This document shows positions 17,104 to 26,269 of a stretch of DNA of 49,013 nt, piece by piece. Every line of letters starts with the position of its first letter. Within the stretch, counting starts at the first letter, position 1. Origin of the DNA: Candidatus Eisenbacteria bacterium (GTDB lineage: Bacteria; Eisenbacteria; RBG-16-71-46; CAIMUX01; JAHJDP01); the NCBI GenBank assembly GCA_018831195.1, contig JAHJDP010000114.1, positions 1 to 49,013 on the forward strand. Reading direction: 5' to 3'. Made by a program: the position numbers and the translations under genes. The notes below the pieces were generated by a model. The model did not search any database. It was not told the DNA's origin and saw only the letters and a program-made list of their open reading frames with translations.

Positions 17104-18465
17104 CTATGAAGAGTACTCATCATCGATCCTGGCCAATGATTCGAATCTGGTAAACTGATTGAGGAAAGCCAGAGGAATCGTTCCCGTAGGACCATTTCTG
17201 TGCTTCCCAATAATGATCTCCGCGATCCCCTTCACTTCTTCTTTGTCCGGTTTGTAGACCTCTTCACGATAGATAAACATGACGACGTCGGCGTCCTGCT
17301 CGATAGCCCCTGATTCCCTTAGGTCGGACAGGACCGGACGCCGGTTTTCGCGCGCCTCAACGGCGCGGGAGAGCTGCGACAGGGCGACAACCGGCACCTC
17401 CAGCTCTTTCGCCAGCGACTTCAAGCCGCGGGAGATTTGTGAAATTTCCTGCTGGCGGCTTTCCGGATTTTGATAACCGCGGGCCAGCTGGAGATAATCG
17501 ACGATCAGCATCTTGAGATCGAACTTGGCCTTCAGACGGCGCGCTTTCGCCCGCATCTCCATCAGGCTGATTCCCGGTGTGTCGTCGATATAGATCGGCG
17601 CTTCCGCCAGACGGCCCGCCGCATCGGTCAGAAGCGGCCACTCCGACTCCTTGAGGAACCCGGTGCGCAAGCGATGGGCTTCCACATGGGCTTGGGAGCA
17701 AAGAAGCCTTTGTACAAGTTGATCCCGGCTCATCTCGAGGCTGAAGATCGCGACAGGCAATTTATGTTTGATCGCCGCGTTCTCGGCCATATTCAAGGCG
17801 AGACTGGTTTTTCCCATTGAGGGACGGCCGGCGATGATGATCAGATCCGACGGCTGAAATCCCGCTGTCATCCGGTCCAGATCCTGGTAACCGGTCGGCA
17901 CACCCGTTACAACCCGTTTCTGTTCATACAACTCTTGTATAATCTCAAATGTATGCGTCAGCAGCTCTTTGATCGGCACAAACTCGCGGCGCTGGCCCAT
18001 ACTGGTGATACCGAACATCAGTTGCTCGGCCCAGTCGACGATTTCCGCCGGGGGTTCGCCCGCTGTATAAGCCTTTTCGACGATCTGCGTGGCCGCCGTG
18101 ATCAAACGTCGCAGAACCGCTTTGTCGACGACAAGCTTCGAGTGGTATTCAATATTGGCCGCCGTGGAGACCGCATCGACAAGAGTCGCGACATATGAAG
18201 CGCCGCCCACTTCTTCCAGACACCCCTGCCGTCTTAACTCTTCCGTCACCGTGATGATGTCGGCCGCCTCGGATCGTTCAGAAAGCGCGACGATCGCGTT
18301 GAATACTCTGCGGTTTGATTCGCGGTAGAAAACATCCTCGGTGAGGATCTCTTCGGCCCGGTGGACCGCTTCCGGCGCGAGCAGCATCGCGCCGAGCACC
18401 GCCACCTCAGCGTCGATATTTTGGGGCGGCACTTTGCCGATCAGATCCGTCGCCGGTTTTGGCAT
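17104..18465 (-). CDS. dnaB: Replicative DNA helicase DnaB
   Basis: This 453-aa protein is the hexameric 5'-3' helicase at the replication fork. The N-terminal domain ('VPPQNIDAEVAVLGAMLL', residues about 12-30, then 'RVFNAIVALSE') is followed by the linker and RecA-like domain with 'GFQPSDLIIIAGRPSMGKTS' (Walker A 213-221), Walker B 'LKMLIVDYLQLARG', and 'QISRGLKSLAKELEVPVVAL' plus 'LSDLRESGAIEQDADVVMFI'. Length is normal and no intein is present. It heads the minus-strand stretch toward radA, with the UDG gene 93 bp upstream. Confidence 0.96.
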   Translation of the reverse strand: MPKPATDLIGKVPPQNIDAEVAVLGAMLLAPEAVHRAEEILTEDVFYRESNRRVFNAIVALSERSEAADIITVTEELRRQGCLEEVGGASYVATLVDAVSTAANIEYHSKLVVDKAVLRRLITAATQIVEKAYTAGEPPAEIVDWAEQLMFGITSMGQRREFVPIKELLTHTFEIIQELYEQKRVVTGVPTGYQDLDRMTAGFQPSDLIIIAGRPSMGKTSLALNMAENAAIKHKLPVAIFSLEMSRDQLVQRLLCSQAHVEAHRLRTGFLKESEWPLLTDAAGRLAEAPIYIDDTPGISLMEMRAKARRLKAKFDLKMLIVDYLQLARGYQNPESRQQEISQISRGLKSLAKELEVPVVALSQLSRAVEARENRRPVLSDLRESGAIEQDADVVMFIYREEVYKPDKEEVKGIAEIIIGKHRNGPTGTIPLAFLNQFTRFESLARIDDEYSS

Positions 18466-18558
18466 GGCCCTTTTCCCTCATCCCTTTCTTGTCTTTAAAT
18501 TTCAGGTCTTGCTCCGGTCGGCTTCAAAATTTCCGGCTTCACCCACGGGGCCGGCCCC

Positions 18559-19515
18559 CTAAATCCCCAAATCCTGGTCCAATCGCCTTTTCAACTCAGC
18601 CTTCATCCGAAACGGCTCAACCTCTTCAAAAGCCTCGGCCGGAATCGAATCCGGATCGTCGAGAATCCGCCGTACCTTCTGGACATCCTCCCATACCGTC
18701 CGCTTTAAATCCGGGTTCCTTAACAAGGCCGCCGGGTGATAGGTCGGCACCATTTTTATCCCATTATACAAAAACACACGGCCACGAAGCTTGCCGATCG
18801 GATCCTTCCGGTTGAGCAGGGCGTAGGTGCTGTGCCGGCCCAATGAGCAGATAATCCGTGGCTTCAGGATTTCCAACTGCCGCTCCAGATAGGGGATACA
18901 GGCAACGACTTCCTCAGGTTGTGGATCTCGGTTGTTGGGCGGCCGGCACTTCAGCACATTACAAATATAGACGTCTTCGCGCCGAAGGCCCATCGCTTCA
19001 ATAATTTTGGTGAGGAGCTGCCCGGCCCGGCCGACAAAGGCGACCCCCTGCAGATCCTCGTCGCGGCCCGGCGCCTCCCCCACAAAGACAAGGGGGACAG
19101 TCGCTTCGCCGGTTCCAAAAACCACCTTGGTCCGTGTCTCACACAACGCGCATTTCCGGCACGCCATGGCATCGGCATCGACCGCGGCCAGCTGCTTTTT
19201 CCACTCCTTGGCCCGCCCGGTCGCCTGCGGGGGGAGGCCGAATTGCGGCTTGGCCGCCGGTGAGGCCTTCGCCTGCGCCGCCGGTTTGACCGCCGCGGGT
19301 TTGGCCCCGGCCGGCATGGCAACCGCGGCGCGAACCGGCAGAACAGCAGCAGGCCGGCTGACGGCACCGCCCCGGCTGCCTCCGGCCACAAAATCCCTCG
19401 CCGCTTCATTCCACTCAGCATGCCCCCAATGCGGCACGCCGGCCCTCATTTCACGGCGGATGACTTGGGTCAGCAGCTGTGTCAGCAACGTTCTATCGCG
19501 TGAGGCCAGCATCAT
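18559..19515 (-). CDS. udg: Family-4 uracil-DNA glycosylase
   Basis: This 318-aa protein removes uracil from DNA. The core (about 130-310) carries the iron-sulfur ligands 'CRKCALCETRTKVVFGTG', then 'VFVGEAPGRDEDLQG' (active-site GEAPG), 'FVGRAGQLLTKII', 'VYICNVLKCRPPNNRDP' (catalytic-region NVLKCRPPxNR) and 'PTYHPAALLRNP'. The N-terminal 120 residues include a helical part and an Ala/Pro/Lys-rich linker (about 70-105) that looks disordered, as often seen in bacterial family-4 UDGs. It follows coaBC by 21 bp on the same strand. Confidence 0.92.
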   Translation of the reverse strand: MMLASRDRTLLTQLLTQVIRREMRAGVPHWGHAEWNEAARDFVAGGSRGGAVSRPAAVLPVRAAVAMPAGAKPAAVKPAAQAKASPAAKPQFGLPPQATGRAKEWKKQLAAVDADAMACRKCALCETRTKVVFGTGEATVPLVFVGEAPGRDEDLQGVAFVGRAGQLLTKIIEAMGLRREDVYICNVLKCRPPNNRDPQPEEVVACIPYLERQLEILKPRIICSLGRHSTYALLNRKDPIGKLRGRVFLYNGIKMVPTYHPAALLRNPDLKRTVWEDVQKVRRILDDPDSIPAEAFEEVEPFRMKAELKRRLDQDLGI

Positions 19516-19536
19516 TCCTCCACTTAGACGGATGGG

Positions 19537-20739
19537 CTACATCCCCGAACGCCGCTTCCAGACGGCGATCGCCCGCTCCAGGATGAGGCGGCCGAGATCC
19601 ACCTTCGGTAAAACCGGCATCTCTTCCAGGATCGGGCCGGATTCGGCATCCGCCGGATTCCATACAATCCGAACGCGGCTTGTGCCGCCGCCAAAGGCGG
19701 AATCGGGTCTCTGCGGGTCATTGAGGACCACAAAGGCAAGCCCCTTGGTCTCCAACTTCCTTTGGGCGCCCTGAAGAGCGGTCTCGTCCAGCCCGCCCTC
19801 GATAGCGAAACCGACGGTGACGAGATCCTCGCGCTCTCCACGTAAGGTTAAGAGAATATCTGGATTGGCGACCAATTCCAACTCCCGCGCCTCACGATCC
19901 CGGCGGATTTTTGTCGCTGAAACGGCGCGCGGCCGGTAATCGGCCACGGCGGCCGCCATGATCAGGATGGGAAAGTCACGATGACAGCTTATGACGGCCT
20001 TCAGCATCTCTTCCGCCGTCTCAATACGGATTCTCTCCACTCCCGGCGGCAGGGCTACCCCTTCATCGGGTCCGCTGACCAGGGTCACCGGATGCCCGAG
20101 GTTGCGCGCCGCCTCAGCGATGGCATAACCCATCCGTCCGCTCGACCGGTTGGAGAGATAGCGCACGGGATCAATGGGCTCCCGCGTCGGACCGGCGGTG
20201 ACGAGAATCGGGCACGCCGGGGATCCTTTAAGCAGAAGGCGCACCACCGCGGCGACAATTTCATGGGCCGGCGCATCAGCCGTGAGGGGTTCGGGGCTTT
20301 CCCATCCCATTTGTTGTAAACCAACCGAGGCCGTGCTGCCGGCGGCGGGAATGACCAGCCCGGGTCCCTGATAGGAGAGCATGGCGATCGAAAGGGCATT
20401 CTGCGGGGCTTTTTCAACAACCGAGAGGCAGAGTTCCGCTGTCCCCCCCACGACGGCCATCAGGTCAGCCTGGAGCGGGACACCCTTTTTGATCCCGGCG
20501 AGAAGGGCTTCAGGAGCGACCCAGGGCGCCAGCCCGGTCAAAACACGGAAGGGCTCGGGTGTCGTCCAGCGCAGGGCTTCGGGGGTTAGGATCGCTTGAA
20601 CGGTGATCCCCATCCCCAGCAGATCTTGAATCACAGGCCAGACAGCCGGGACCGAGGGACCATCGCCAATCCCCAATAAAATTCTTCGCCCCCGGAGCGG
20701 GCGCTGCGCTTCCGTTTTTGTCTTTTTTGGGGCGGTCAT
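19537..20739 (-). CDS. coaBC: CoaBC-type protein: intact CoaB ligase, degenerate CoaC half
   Basis: This 400-aa protein has the two-domain order of CoaBC of coenzyme A synthesis. The C-terminal phosphopantothenate-cysteine ligase domain (about 190-400) is normal: 'AGPTREPIDPVRYLSNRSSG', 'AAAVADYRP', 'NPDIL', 'VGFAIEGG'. The N-terminal flavoprotein domain keeps the fold pattern ('ILLGIGDGPSVPAVWPVIQD', 'ILTPEALRWTTP') but lacks the catalytic His of the 'HI..A..AD' segment, the PASANT loop (here GGTAEL), the 'PxMNxxMW' motif (here IPAAGSTAS) and the reactive Cys. Decarboxylase activity is therefore doubtful. It follows gmk by 4 bp. Confidence 0.88.
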   Translation of the reverse strand: MTAPKKTKTEAQRPLRGRRILLGIGDGPSVPAVWPVIQDLLGMGITVQAILTPEALRWTTPEPFRVLTGLAPWVAPEALLAGIKKGVPLQADLMAVVGGTAELCLSVVEKAPQNALSIAMLSYQGPGLVIPAAGSTASVGLQQMGWESPEPLTADAPAHEIVAAVVRLLLKGSPACPILVTAGPTREPIDPVRYLSNRSSGRMGYAIAEAARNLGHPVTLVSGPDEGVALPPGVERIRIETAEEMLKAVISCHRDFPILIMAAAVADYRPRAVSATKIRRDREARELELVANPDILLTLRGEREDLVTVGFAIEGGLDETALQGAQRKLETKGLAFVVLNDPQRPDSAFGGGTSRVRIVWNPADAESGPILEEMPVLPKVDLGRLILERAIAVWKRRSGM

Positions 20740-20743
20740 GGCT

Positions 20744-21364
20744 CTACCTGTCTAGAGGCGGATGGTCTCTAAAGGAAGACGGCCGGGCGCGGAGCATCTC
20801 GGCGCGAAGGATGGCTTCCACCTCGCGCACACAGGTCATCAGGTGCCCGTTGATAACGACATAATCGTACTTCGGCGCCAGGGCGATTTCATTGAGAGCC
20901 ACCTTCTGCCGTTTCTCGATCGTCTCCCGGCTGTCGGTCCCCCGGCCTTCGAGGCGCTCTCTTAATGTCTCCTCATCGGGGGGGTAAAGGAAGATCAGGA
21001 CCGCCAGCTCGGGCAGGGCCTTTCGTATCGATAGGGCGCCCTGCACATCGATATTGAGCAGGGGAATCCGTCCTTGGGCGAGATACTCTTCGACCTCGTC
21101 TTTGGGCGTCCCATAGGAGGCATCATAAACGGTGGCCCATTCGAGCAGCGCTCCGGATGTGCGCTTCTGCTCAAAAGCCGCCGTGTCGACAAAGTGGTAG
21201 TCGATCTCGGGCCGTTCGCGCCCCCGTGGTTCTCGTGTCGTCACGGTGATAACCCGTCCGAGCCCCCGGTTGCGCTTGAGGAGCCGCCGGCAGACGACCG
21301 TCTTCCCGACACCTGAGGGTCCCGAGATCACACAGACAAAGGGCTGCGGTAGAAACTCCAGCAT
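20744..21364 (-). CDS. gmk: Guanylate kinase
   Basis: This roughly 206-aa enzyme converts GMP to GDP. The start at 21364 (MLEFLPQPF..., with GAGG ten bases upstream) gives the usual length; a longer frame to 21445 adds only low-complexity residues. Motifs: P-loop 'SGPSGVGKT', 'VTTREPRGRERPEIDYHFV' (GMP-binding), 'GTPKDEVEEYLAQGRIPLLN', 'DVQGA' and 'RGTDSRETIEKR'. It lies directly downstream of yicC, the conserved yicC-gmk-coaBC arrangement; rpoZ, often found between gmk and coaBC, is missing here. Confidence 0.95.
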   Translation of the reverse strand: MLEFLPQPFVCVISGPSGVGKTVVCRRLLKRNRGLGRVITVTTREPRGRERPEIDYHFVDTAAFEQKRTSGALLEWATVYDASYGTPKDEVEEYLAQGRIPLLNIDVQGALSIRKALPELAVLIFLYPPDEETLRERLEGRGTDSRETIEKRQKVALNEIALAPKYDYVVINGHLMTCVREVEAILRAEMLRARPSSFRDHPPLDR

Positions 21365-21454
21365 GGTAAAGACCTCAGAGGCTTGGGTTGATCTTGCGGC
21401 ATATGCAATGGCTGATCCAGTGGCCGACACCACGGCTGATCCCATGTTAGAGGA

Positions 21455-22333
21455 TCACTCGATATTTTGGACCTGCTCCCGGATCTTCTCCACTTCCTCC
21501 TTGAGGAAAACAACCTCACGGGCGATTTCGACATCCTGGGCTTTGGAGCCGATCGTATTGATCTCCCGATTGACCTCTTGCAGCAGGAAATTCAGTTTGC
21601 GGCCGGCGGGGGCCGGATCGGCGATCCAGTGGCGGATCTGCCGGATATGCGATCTCAGCCGCACGCACTCCTCTGTACAATCAAAGCGGTCGACGAAGAG
21701 AACGATCTCCGCCTCGAGACGGAAGCGGTTGAAGTCCCTCTCCTGACTCATACTATCGATCTTCTCGGCCAGACGCTGCTTCCCCTCGGCCAGCCACTTC
21801 GGCAACCGGACCTCGACCTTTTCCAACTTTTCCTCCAGCGCCAGCGTACGCGCCGTCAGATCGCGGGCGAGCGCCTCCCCCTCTTTGATGCGCATGCTAT
21901 TCACATCATCCATGGCCTTTTGAATCATCGGCTTGATTTGGGACCAGAGCCCTTCCTCGTCGATTTCCACGGGCTCGCGGATCAGAACATCCGGCATCGT
22001 GAAGAGCGCCGTCATGTCCAAAGATCCCTTCACCCCAAGATGGGCGCGAAGGGACTCGGCCAGCTCGAGGTAACGCCTCGCGTTGGCCTCATTGATCTGA
22101 ATGTCGGAGAGACCTTCCTCCTGTCCGTTCATTGTAATGGATACGTGTATCTTACCGCGCTCCAGCTGCTCGGTTATAATTTCCCGAATTCTGTTCTCCA
22201 TATGAGCGATGGATTTGGGGACGCGGGCGGAAACCTCGCAATACCGATGGTTGAGGGAGCGTATTTCGACGCTTGTTCGTTGTCCCGCTTCATCTTTGTC
22301 TACGCGGCCATATCCTGTCATGCTTCGAATCAT
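21455..22333 (-). CDS. yicC: YicC family endoribonuclease-like protein
   Basis: This 292-aa protein has the family's N-terminal 'MIRSMTGYGR' and 'SLNHRYCEVSARVPKSI', and the C-terminal DUF1732-type 'RLRSHIRQIRHWI' and 'GRKLNFLLQEVNREINTIGS'. YicC proteins are endoribonucleases acting on RNA and small RNAs in other bacteria (established for the family). It is the first gene of the yicC-gmk-coaBC-udg run; its promoter lies in the 280-bp gap shared with pruA. Confidence 0.93.
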   Translation of the reverse strand: MIRSMTGYGRVDKDEAGQRTSVEIRSLNHRYCEVSARVPKSIAHMENRIREIITEQLERGKIHVSITMNGQEEGLSDIQINEANARRYLELAESLRAHLGVKGSLDMTALFTMPDVLIREPVEIDEEGLWSQIKPMIQKAMDDVNSMRIKEGEALARDLTARTLALEEKLEKVEVRLPKWLAEGKQRLAEKIDSMSQERDFNRFRLEAEIVLFVDRFDCTEECVRLRSHIRQIRHWIADPAPAGRKLNFLLQEVNREINTIGSKAQDVEIAREVVFLKEEVEKIREQVQNIE

Positions 22334-22613
22334 GGAGCCTCCCTGGACCTGTTCTCCTTCATTGAGTGAGCTTTACGCTAGGTCTTCTCGGGGACGGGGT
22401 CAAGGAATGGGGCGCCTCCAACCGGATCAATACCGCAGGGAGGATGCGACTTCGGCCTCCATCCCGCCCTCCTGTGGACAAGGGATGTCCCGCCCCCTAT
22501 CCTGGAGAGTTGTTGCCGGACGGATAGGACGGGGCCGGCATGGATCTGACCGGCTCGGCGGGCCCGCCCATGAAGAAGGCCCGCGAGGGTGTGAAAAGAA
22601 TAAGGAGAGTGTG

Positions 22614-24215
22614 ATGAACCTATCGCTTCGCAGACCGGAGAATCAGCCACTGATCGATTATCGCGGTGATGATGCAGCATGGAAGAAATATCAGGAAGCG
22701 CTTAAGGGCATTCCGAAGGATTTTGATGTCCCGATGATCATCGGCGGCCAGGAAATCAGGACGGCGGAGAAGATCGAGTCGTTCGATCCCTCGACAAACA
22801 AATTATTCTGCACGGCGCAGAAAGCCACCCGCAGGGAAACCGATATGGCGATTGAGGCGGCGCTCGGCGCCAAGGCCGCCTGGGCGTCCCTGCCGCCCGA
22901 GAATCGTATTCTCAAGTTTTTGGATCTCGCACAGGTCTTGTACAACCGCCGGCATGAGATCTGCGCCGTCGCCGCGCACGAGTGCGGATACAACGCCGTG
23001 GAAGTCTCCGGTGGTTGGGGCGAGATGATCGATTTCATCCGCTTCAATGCCTATTACTACTACGAATTGCACAAAACACAGCTCGGACCAAACCCCATCG
23101 AGACAAACAGCCTCGCCCTTCGCCCGTTGAAAGGATTCACCAGCGCCGTGACACCTTTCAACTTTCCGATCGCCATCGGTTACAACCTCCCCACGGTGAT
23201 GGCCCTCTGCGGCAACACGGTCGTCTGGAAGACATCAAGCGATACGCCGATGGTCTCCTGGATGCTGATGAAGGCGATCGAAGAGGCGGCTTTCCCCCCG
23301 GGCGTGATCAATATGATTACCGGCCCCGGCCGGGAAACGATGCCCCCGGTGATCGAGCATCCCGAACTGACGGCTCTGAACTTTACCGGCGGATATGACA
23401 CGGCGCGGTTTATCTCCGACAAGCTTTATACAAAAGAGATCGAGCGTTTCCACTTCCCGCGTTTCGTCGCCGAAACCGGCGGCAAGGACTTCCTCGTGAT
23501 CGATAAGGATTGCGATGTCTGGGATGTGGCGGCCTGTATCATCGCCGGCGCCTTCGGCCGGAGCGGCCAGAAATGTTCAGCCAACAGCCTCGTCCTTCCG
23601 CATGAATCGATCTGGCCGGATTTGAAGGAAGCCCTTCAGGCCCAAATGAAGAAGTTCAAAGTGGGCAATCCGCTCGAACGCGACGCCGATATGGGCCCGG
23701 TGATCAACCGGTCCGCCTATGAAACCATCACCGGATTCATCAAACGCGGTCTTGAAGACTCCAAGGTCTCGACCGTTTGGGGCGGCGAGTTCAGCGACGC
23801 CAAGGGGTTGTATATTCAACCGACGATCTTCGAGGTGGCGCCGAATCGCCATGAGCTGCTCAATGTCGAGATCTTCGGACCCGTCACCGCGGTCCATCCC
23901 TACAAGAACTTTGACGACGCCCTCGACATCATTAAGAGCAACACCTACCGCCTTACCGGGTCGGTCTGGTCGAATGATGAATACTTCCTCGAAAAGACCG
24001 TACCGATCCTGCGGGAGTACGCGGGCAACTTCTATATCAACCGCAAGACGACCGGGGCCAATGTCGACCAGCAGCCTTTCGGCGGTGACGGCGGCAGCGG
24101 CACCAACTGCAAGGCGGGCGGTATCTGGTATCTGCTCCAATTCATCTCGCAGGGAACGGTCTCCAGGCGCCATGCGCGGGTTCTGAACGACCCGGGAATC
24201 TGGGGCTGGAAATAA
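22614..24215 (+). CDS. pruA: L-glutamate gamma-semialdehyde (1-pyrroline-5-carboxylate) dehydrogenase
   Basis: This 533-aa NAD-dependent aldehyde dehydrogenase oxidises glutamate semialdehyde to glutamate in proline breakdown. The ATG at 22614 follows AAGGAG (22602-22607). The open frame from 22209 overlaps yicC antisense and is not coding upstream. Motifs: 'TSAVTPFNFPIAIGYNLP', 'WKTSSDTPMVSW', 'NFTGGYDTARFI', catalytic Glu region 'AETGGKDFLV' and catalytic Cys in 'GRSGQKCSANS', and the C-terminal 'GGDGGSGTNCKAGGIWYLLQF' region typical of P5CDH. No proline dehydrogenase gene is in the window. Confidence 0.93.
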   Translation: MNLSLRRPENQPLIDYRGDDAAWKKYQEALKGIPKDFDVPMIIGGQEIRTAEKIESFDPSTNKLFCTAQKATRRETDMAIEAALGAKAAWASLPPENRILKFLDLAQVLYNRRHEICAVAAHECGYNAVEVSGGWGEMIDFIRFNAYYYYELHKTQLGPNPIETNSLALRPLKGFTSAVTPFNFPIAIGYNLPTVMALCGNTVVWKTSSDTPMVSWMLMKAIEEAAFPPGVINMITGPGRETMPPVIEHPELTALNFTGGYDTARFISDKLYTKEIERFHFPRFVAETGGKDFLVIDKDCDVWDVAACIIAGAFGRSGQKCSANSLVLPHESIWPDLKEALQAQMKKFKVGNPLERDADMGPVINRSAYETITGFIKRGLEDSKVSTVWGGEFSDAKGLYIQPTIFEVAPNRHELLNVEIFGPVTAVHPYKNFDDALDIIKSNTYRLTGSVWSNDEYFLEKTVPILREYAGNFYINRKTTGANVDQQPFGGDGGSGTNCKAGGIWYLLQFISQGTVSRRHARVLNDPGIWGWK

Positions 24216-24231
24216 GATATAAGGACCTATC

Positions 24232-25659
24232 GTGACCCTTAGAATTGAAACGCCGCCGCTCACGCGGGGCGTCCACTGCAACCGAACATTGAATATCGGC
24301 GCGATCAAAGCGCTCGGCTACGACATGGATTACACGCTGGTCGACTACAACGCCGCCCGCTGGGAGCGAAAGGCCTACAAATACCTCAAGGCGAAGCTCC
24401 TCGCCCGCGGCTGGCCGGTCGAGTCGCTGGAGTTCAATCCGTCTCTGGTCATCCGGGGATTGGTGATCGACAAGGAACTGGGGAACGCCCTCAAGGTCAA
24501 CCGCTTTGGTTATGTTAAAAAGGCCTTCCACGGCACTCGGCCCCTCGACTTTCACGAGCAGCGCCGGGCCTACTCACGCATCATCGTCGATCTGACGGAG
24601 AAGCGGTATGCGATGATGACGACGATGTTCTCGTTATCCGAGTGCTGTATGTATCTTCAAATGGTCGATCTGCTCGATGCTGAGAATTTGTCGGAGAGAA
24701 TCGATTATCTCGATCTTTACAGTATTGTCCGGTCCGATCTTGATTCAACACACCTGGAAGGACTCCTCAAAGAGGAAGTGCTGCAGCACCCGGAACGCTT
24801 TGTCGATCTGGATGCCGATACCATACAAACGCTGCTCGACCAGAAACGCGCCGGGAAAAGACTTCTGCTCATCACCAATTCTGATTGGCCTTATACACGC
24901 GATATCATGAATTATACCTTCAATCGCCTGCTCCCCAAGGGAACCACATGGAGAGATCTCTTTGAGCTGACCATTGTCAGCGCGCAGAAACCGGCCTTCT
25001 TCTCGAGGCACCATCCCCTCTTTGAAGTGGTGAGCGAAGAGGGTCTCCTCTCTCCCTGTATCGGCCCGCCGACCCGTCCCGGTATTTATCTCGGTGGCCA
25101 CGCCGACCTGGTCGAGGAGTATCTCAGTCTCTCCGGCGATGAGATCCTTTTCATCGGCGACCACATCTACTCTGACATACACATTTCAAAGGATATTCAG
25201 AGATGGCGGACCGCCTTGATTCTACGGGATCTTGAATCGGACATCGAAGCGGTGGAGGCGTTCAGAGCCCAGCAGACCGCGCTGACGGATTTGATGAAAG
25301 AGAAAGAGCAGCTTGAATTTCAATGGTATCAGGCCCGGCTGCAGCAGCAGCGCTCGGCGGCGGAGGAGCCGCAGACGGATTCCAAGAGGGGCGCGAAGAA
25401 TCCGGACCGGTCGGCCGATGAGATCCGCAACAAGTTATCGCATCTCGATGACAAGATCGCCCCGCTGGCGAAGGCCGCGGCGCAGTTGAACAATGAGAAC
25501 TGGGGTCTTCTCATGAGGGCCGGCAACGACAAGTCTCTTCTCGCGCATCAGATGGAGATGCATGCGGATATCTACACCTCACGCGTCTCGAACTTTCTCT
25601 TTCAGACGCCCTTCGCTTTCTTGCGATCGAATCCGGGGCATTTGCCGCATGAGGTTTAA
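24232..25659 (+). CDS. HAD-superfamily purine 5'-nucleotidase (NT5C2-like)
   Basis: This 475-aa protein (GTG start at 24232, 16 bp after pruA) matches the HAD-IG family 5'-nucleotidase group. The nucleophile motif 'GYDMDYTLVDYN' (D31, D33) is followed by 'LLITNSDWPYTRDIMNY' (motif II) and 'EILFIGDHIYSDIHISK' (acidic motif IV). A long cap region and a coiled-coil stretch (about 340-420, Gln/Glu/Lys-rich) are typical of the cytosolic IMP/GMP nucleotidases. It dephosphorylates nucleoside monophosphates. The stop overlaps the stop of the convergent GNAT gene by 3 bp. Confidence 0.9.
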   Translation: MTLRIETPPLTRGVHCNRTLNIGAIKALGYDMDYTLVDYNAARWERKAYKYLKAKLLARGWPVESLEFNPSLVIRGLVIDKELGNALKVNRFGYVKKAFHGTRPLDFHEQRRAYSRIIVDLTEKRYAMMTTMFSLSECCMYLQMVDLLDAENLSERIDYLDLYSIVRSDLDSTHLEGLLKEEVLQHPERFVDLDADTIQTLLDQKRAGKRLLLITNSDWPYTRDIMNYTFNRLLPKGTTWRDLFELTIVSAQKPAFFSRHHPLFEVVSEEGLLSPCIGPPTRPGIYLGGHADLVEEYLSLSGDEILFIGDHIYSDIHISKDIQRWRTALILRDLESDIEAVEAFRAQQTALTDLMKEKEQLEFQWYQARLQQQRSAAEEPQTDSKRGAKNPDRSADEIRNKLSHLDDKIAPLAKAAAQLNNENWGLLMRAGNDKSLLAHQMEMHADIYTSRVSNFLFQTPFAFLRSNPGHLPHEV

Positions 25660-26177
25660 GGGCTCTTTAGAACAGACTCCAGCTCTATCTCATCCCGGAT
25701 CGGGATCCCATGGAAACCTATTTCCGGTATCTCCGGCTTCAGCCGGCGCGATTCCTCAATGGCGTTTCGATGGACGGCGACAAGGGTGAAATCACGCTTC
25801 TGATAGAATCGAAGCGTATCTACATTATCATTGGTCGTGATCAGCCAGAGCTTATGACACCCGGCCATCGCAGCGACGAGGCGGACGCTGTTGATGAGCT
25901 CCGTGCCGATACCCGCATTCTTAATAAGGCTGTTCAGAGTGACAATTTCGCACCCGGTTTTTTCAATGCAATAGGTCAGCAGGCCGATCCGTTCACCGTT
26001 CCGGACCGCGAGAAAGCCGGGTAGTTCATCGGCGGCATGCATCCGGCCCCGTGAGACGGACCGCTCCGACCCCCAGTGTTCCCGCAGAAGATGGCTGACC
26101 CAGCTGCGGTCGTCTCCGCACAATGGCCTGATCTCAAAATCAGGAACTCTATACGAATCATCATTATGCATTTTCAA
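25656..26177 (-). CDS. GNAT-family N-acetyltransferase
   Basis: This 173-aa protein has the GNAT layout: N-terminal 'FEIRPLCGDDRSWVSHLLRE', acetyl-CoA binding region 'IKNAGIGTELINSVRLVAAM' (Q/R-x-x-G-x-G/A replaced by K-N-A-G-I-G-T) and 'LRFYQKRDFTLVAVH' at the end. The substrate is unknown. It is transcribed convergently with the nucleotidase and away from the ABC transporter operon. Confidence 0.85.
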   Translation of the reverse strand: MKMHNDDSYRVPDFEIRPLCGDDRSWVSHLLREHWGSERSVSRGRMHAADELPGFLAVRNGERIGLLTYCIEKTGCEIVTLNSLIKNAGIGTELINSVRLVAAMAGCHKLWLITTNDNVDTLRFYQKRDFTLVAVHRNAIEESRRLKPEIPEIGFHGIPIRDEIELESVLKSP

Positions 26178-26269
26178 CTCCCACCTCAGTTGAATTATTC
26201 GCTAGAATGATCTCATTCTCAATCGAAACAATACGTTTCCAAACTGATTTAGACAGGGGCCTCAAGTCG

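Noticed and set aside
21365-21445. N-terminal extension of guanylate kinase
   Set aside because: The residues are Ala/Ser-rich without homology, and the start at 21364 has a ribosome-binding site and gives the standard length.
22209-22613. Upstream extension of the pruA frame
   Set aside because: It overlaps yicC on the other strand. The ATG at 22614 has a proper AAGGAG and gives the family's normal length.
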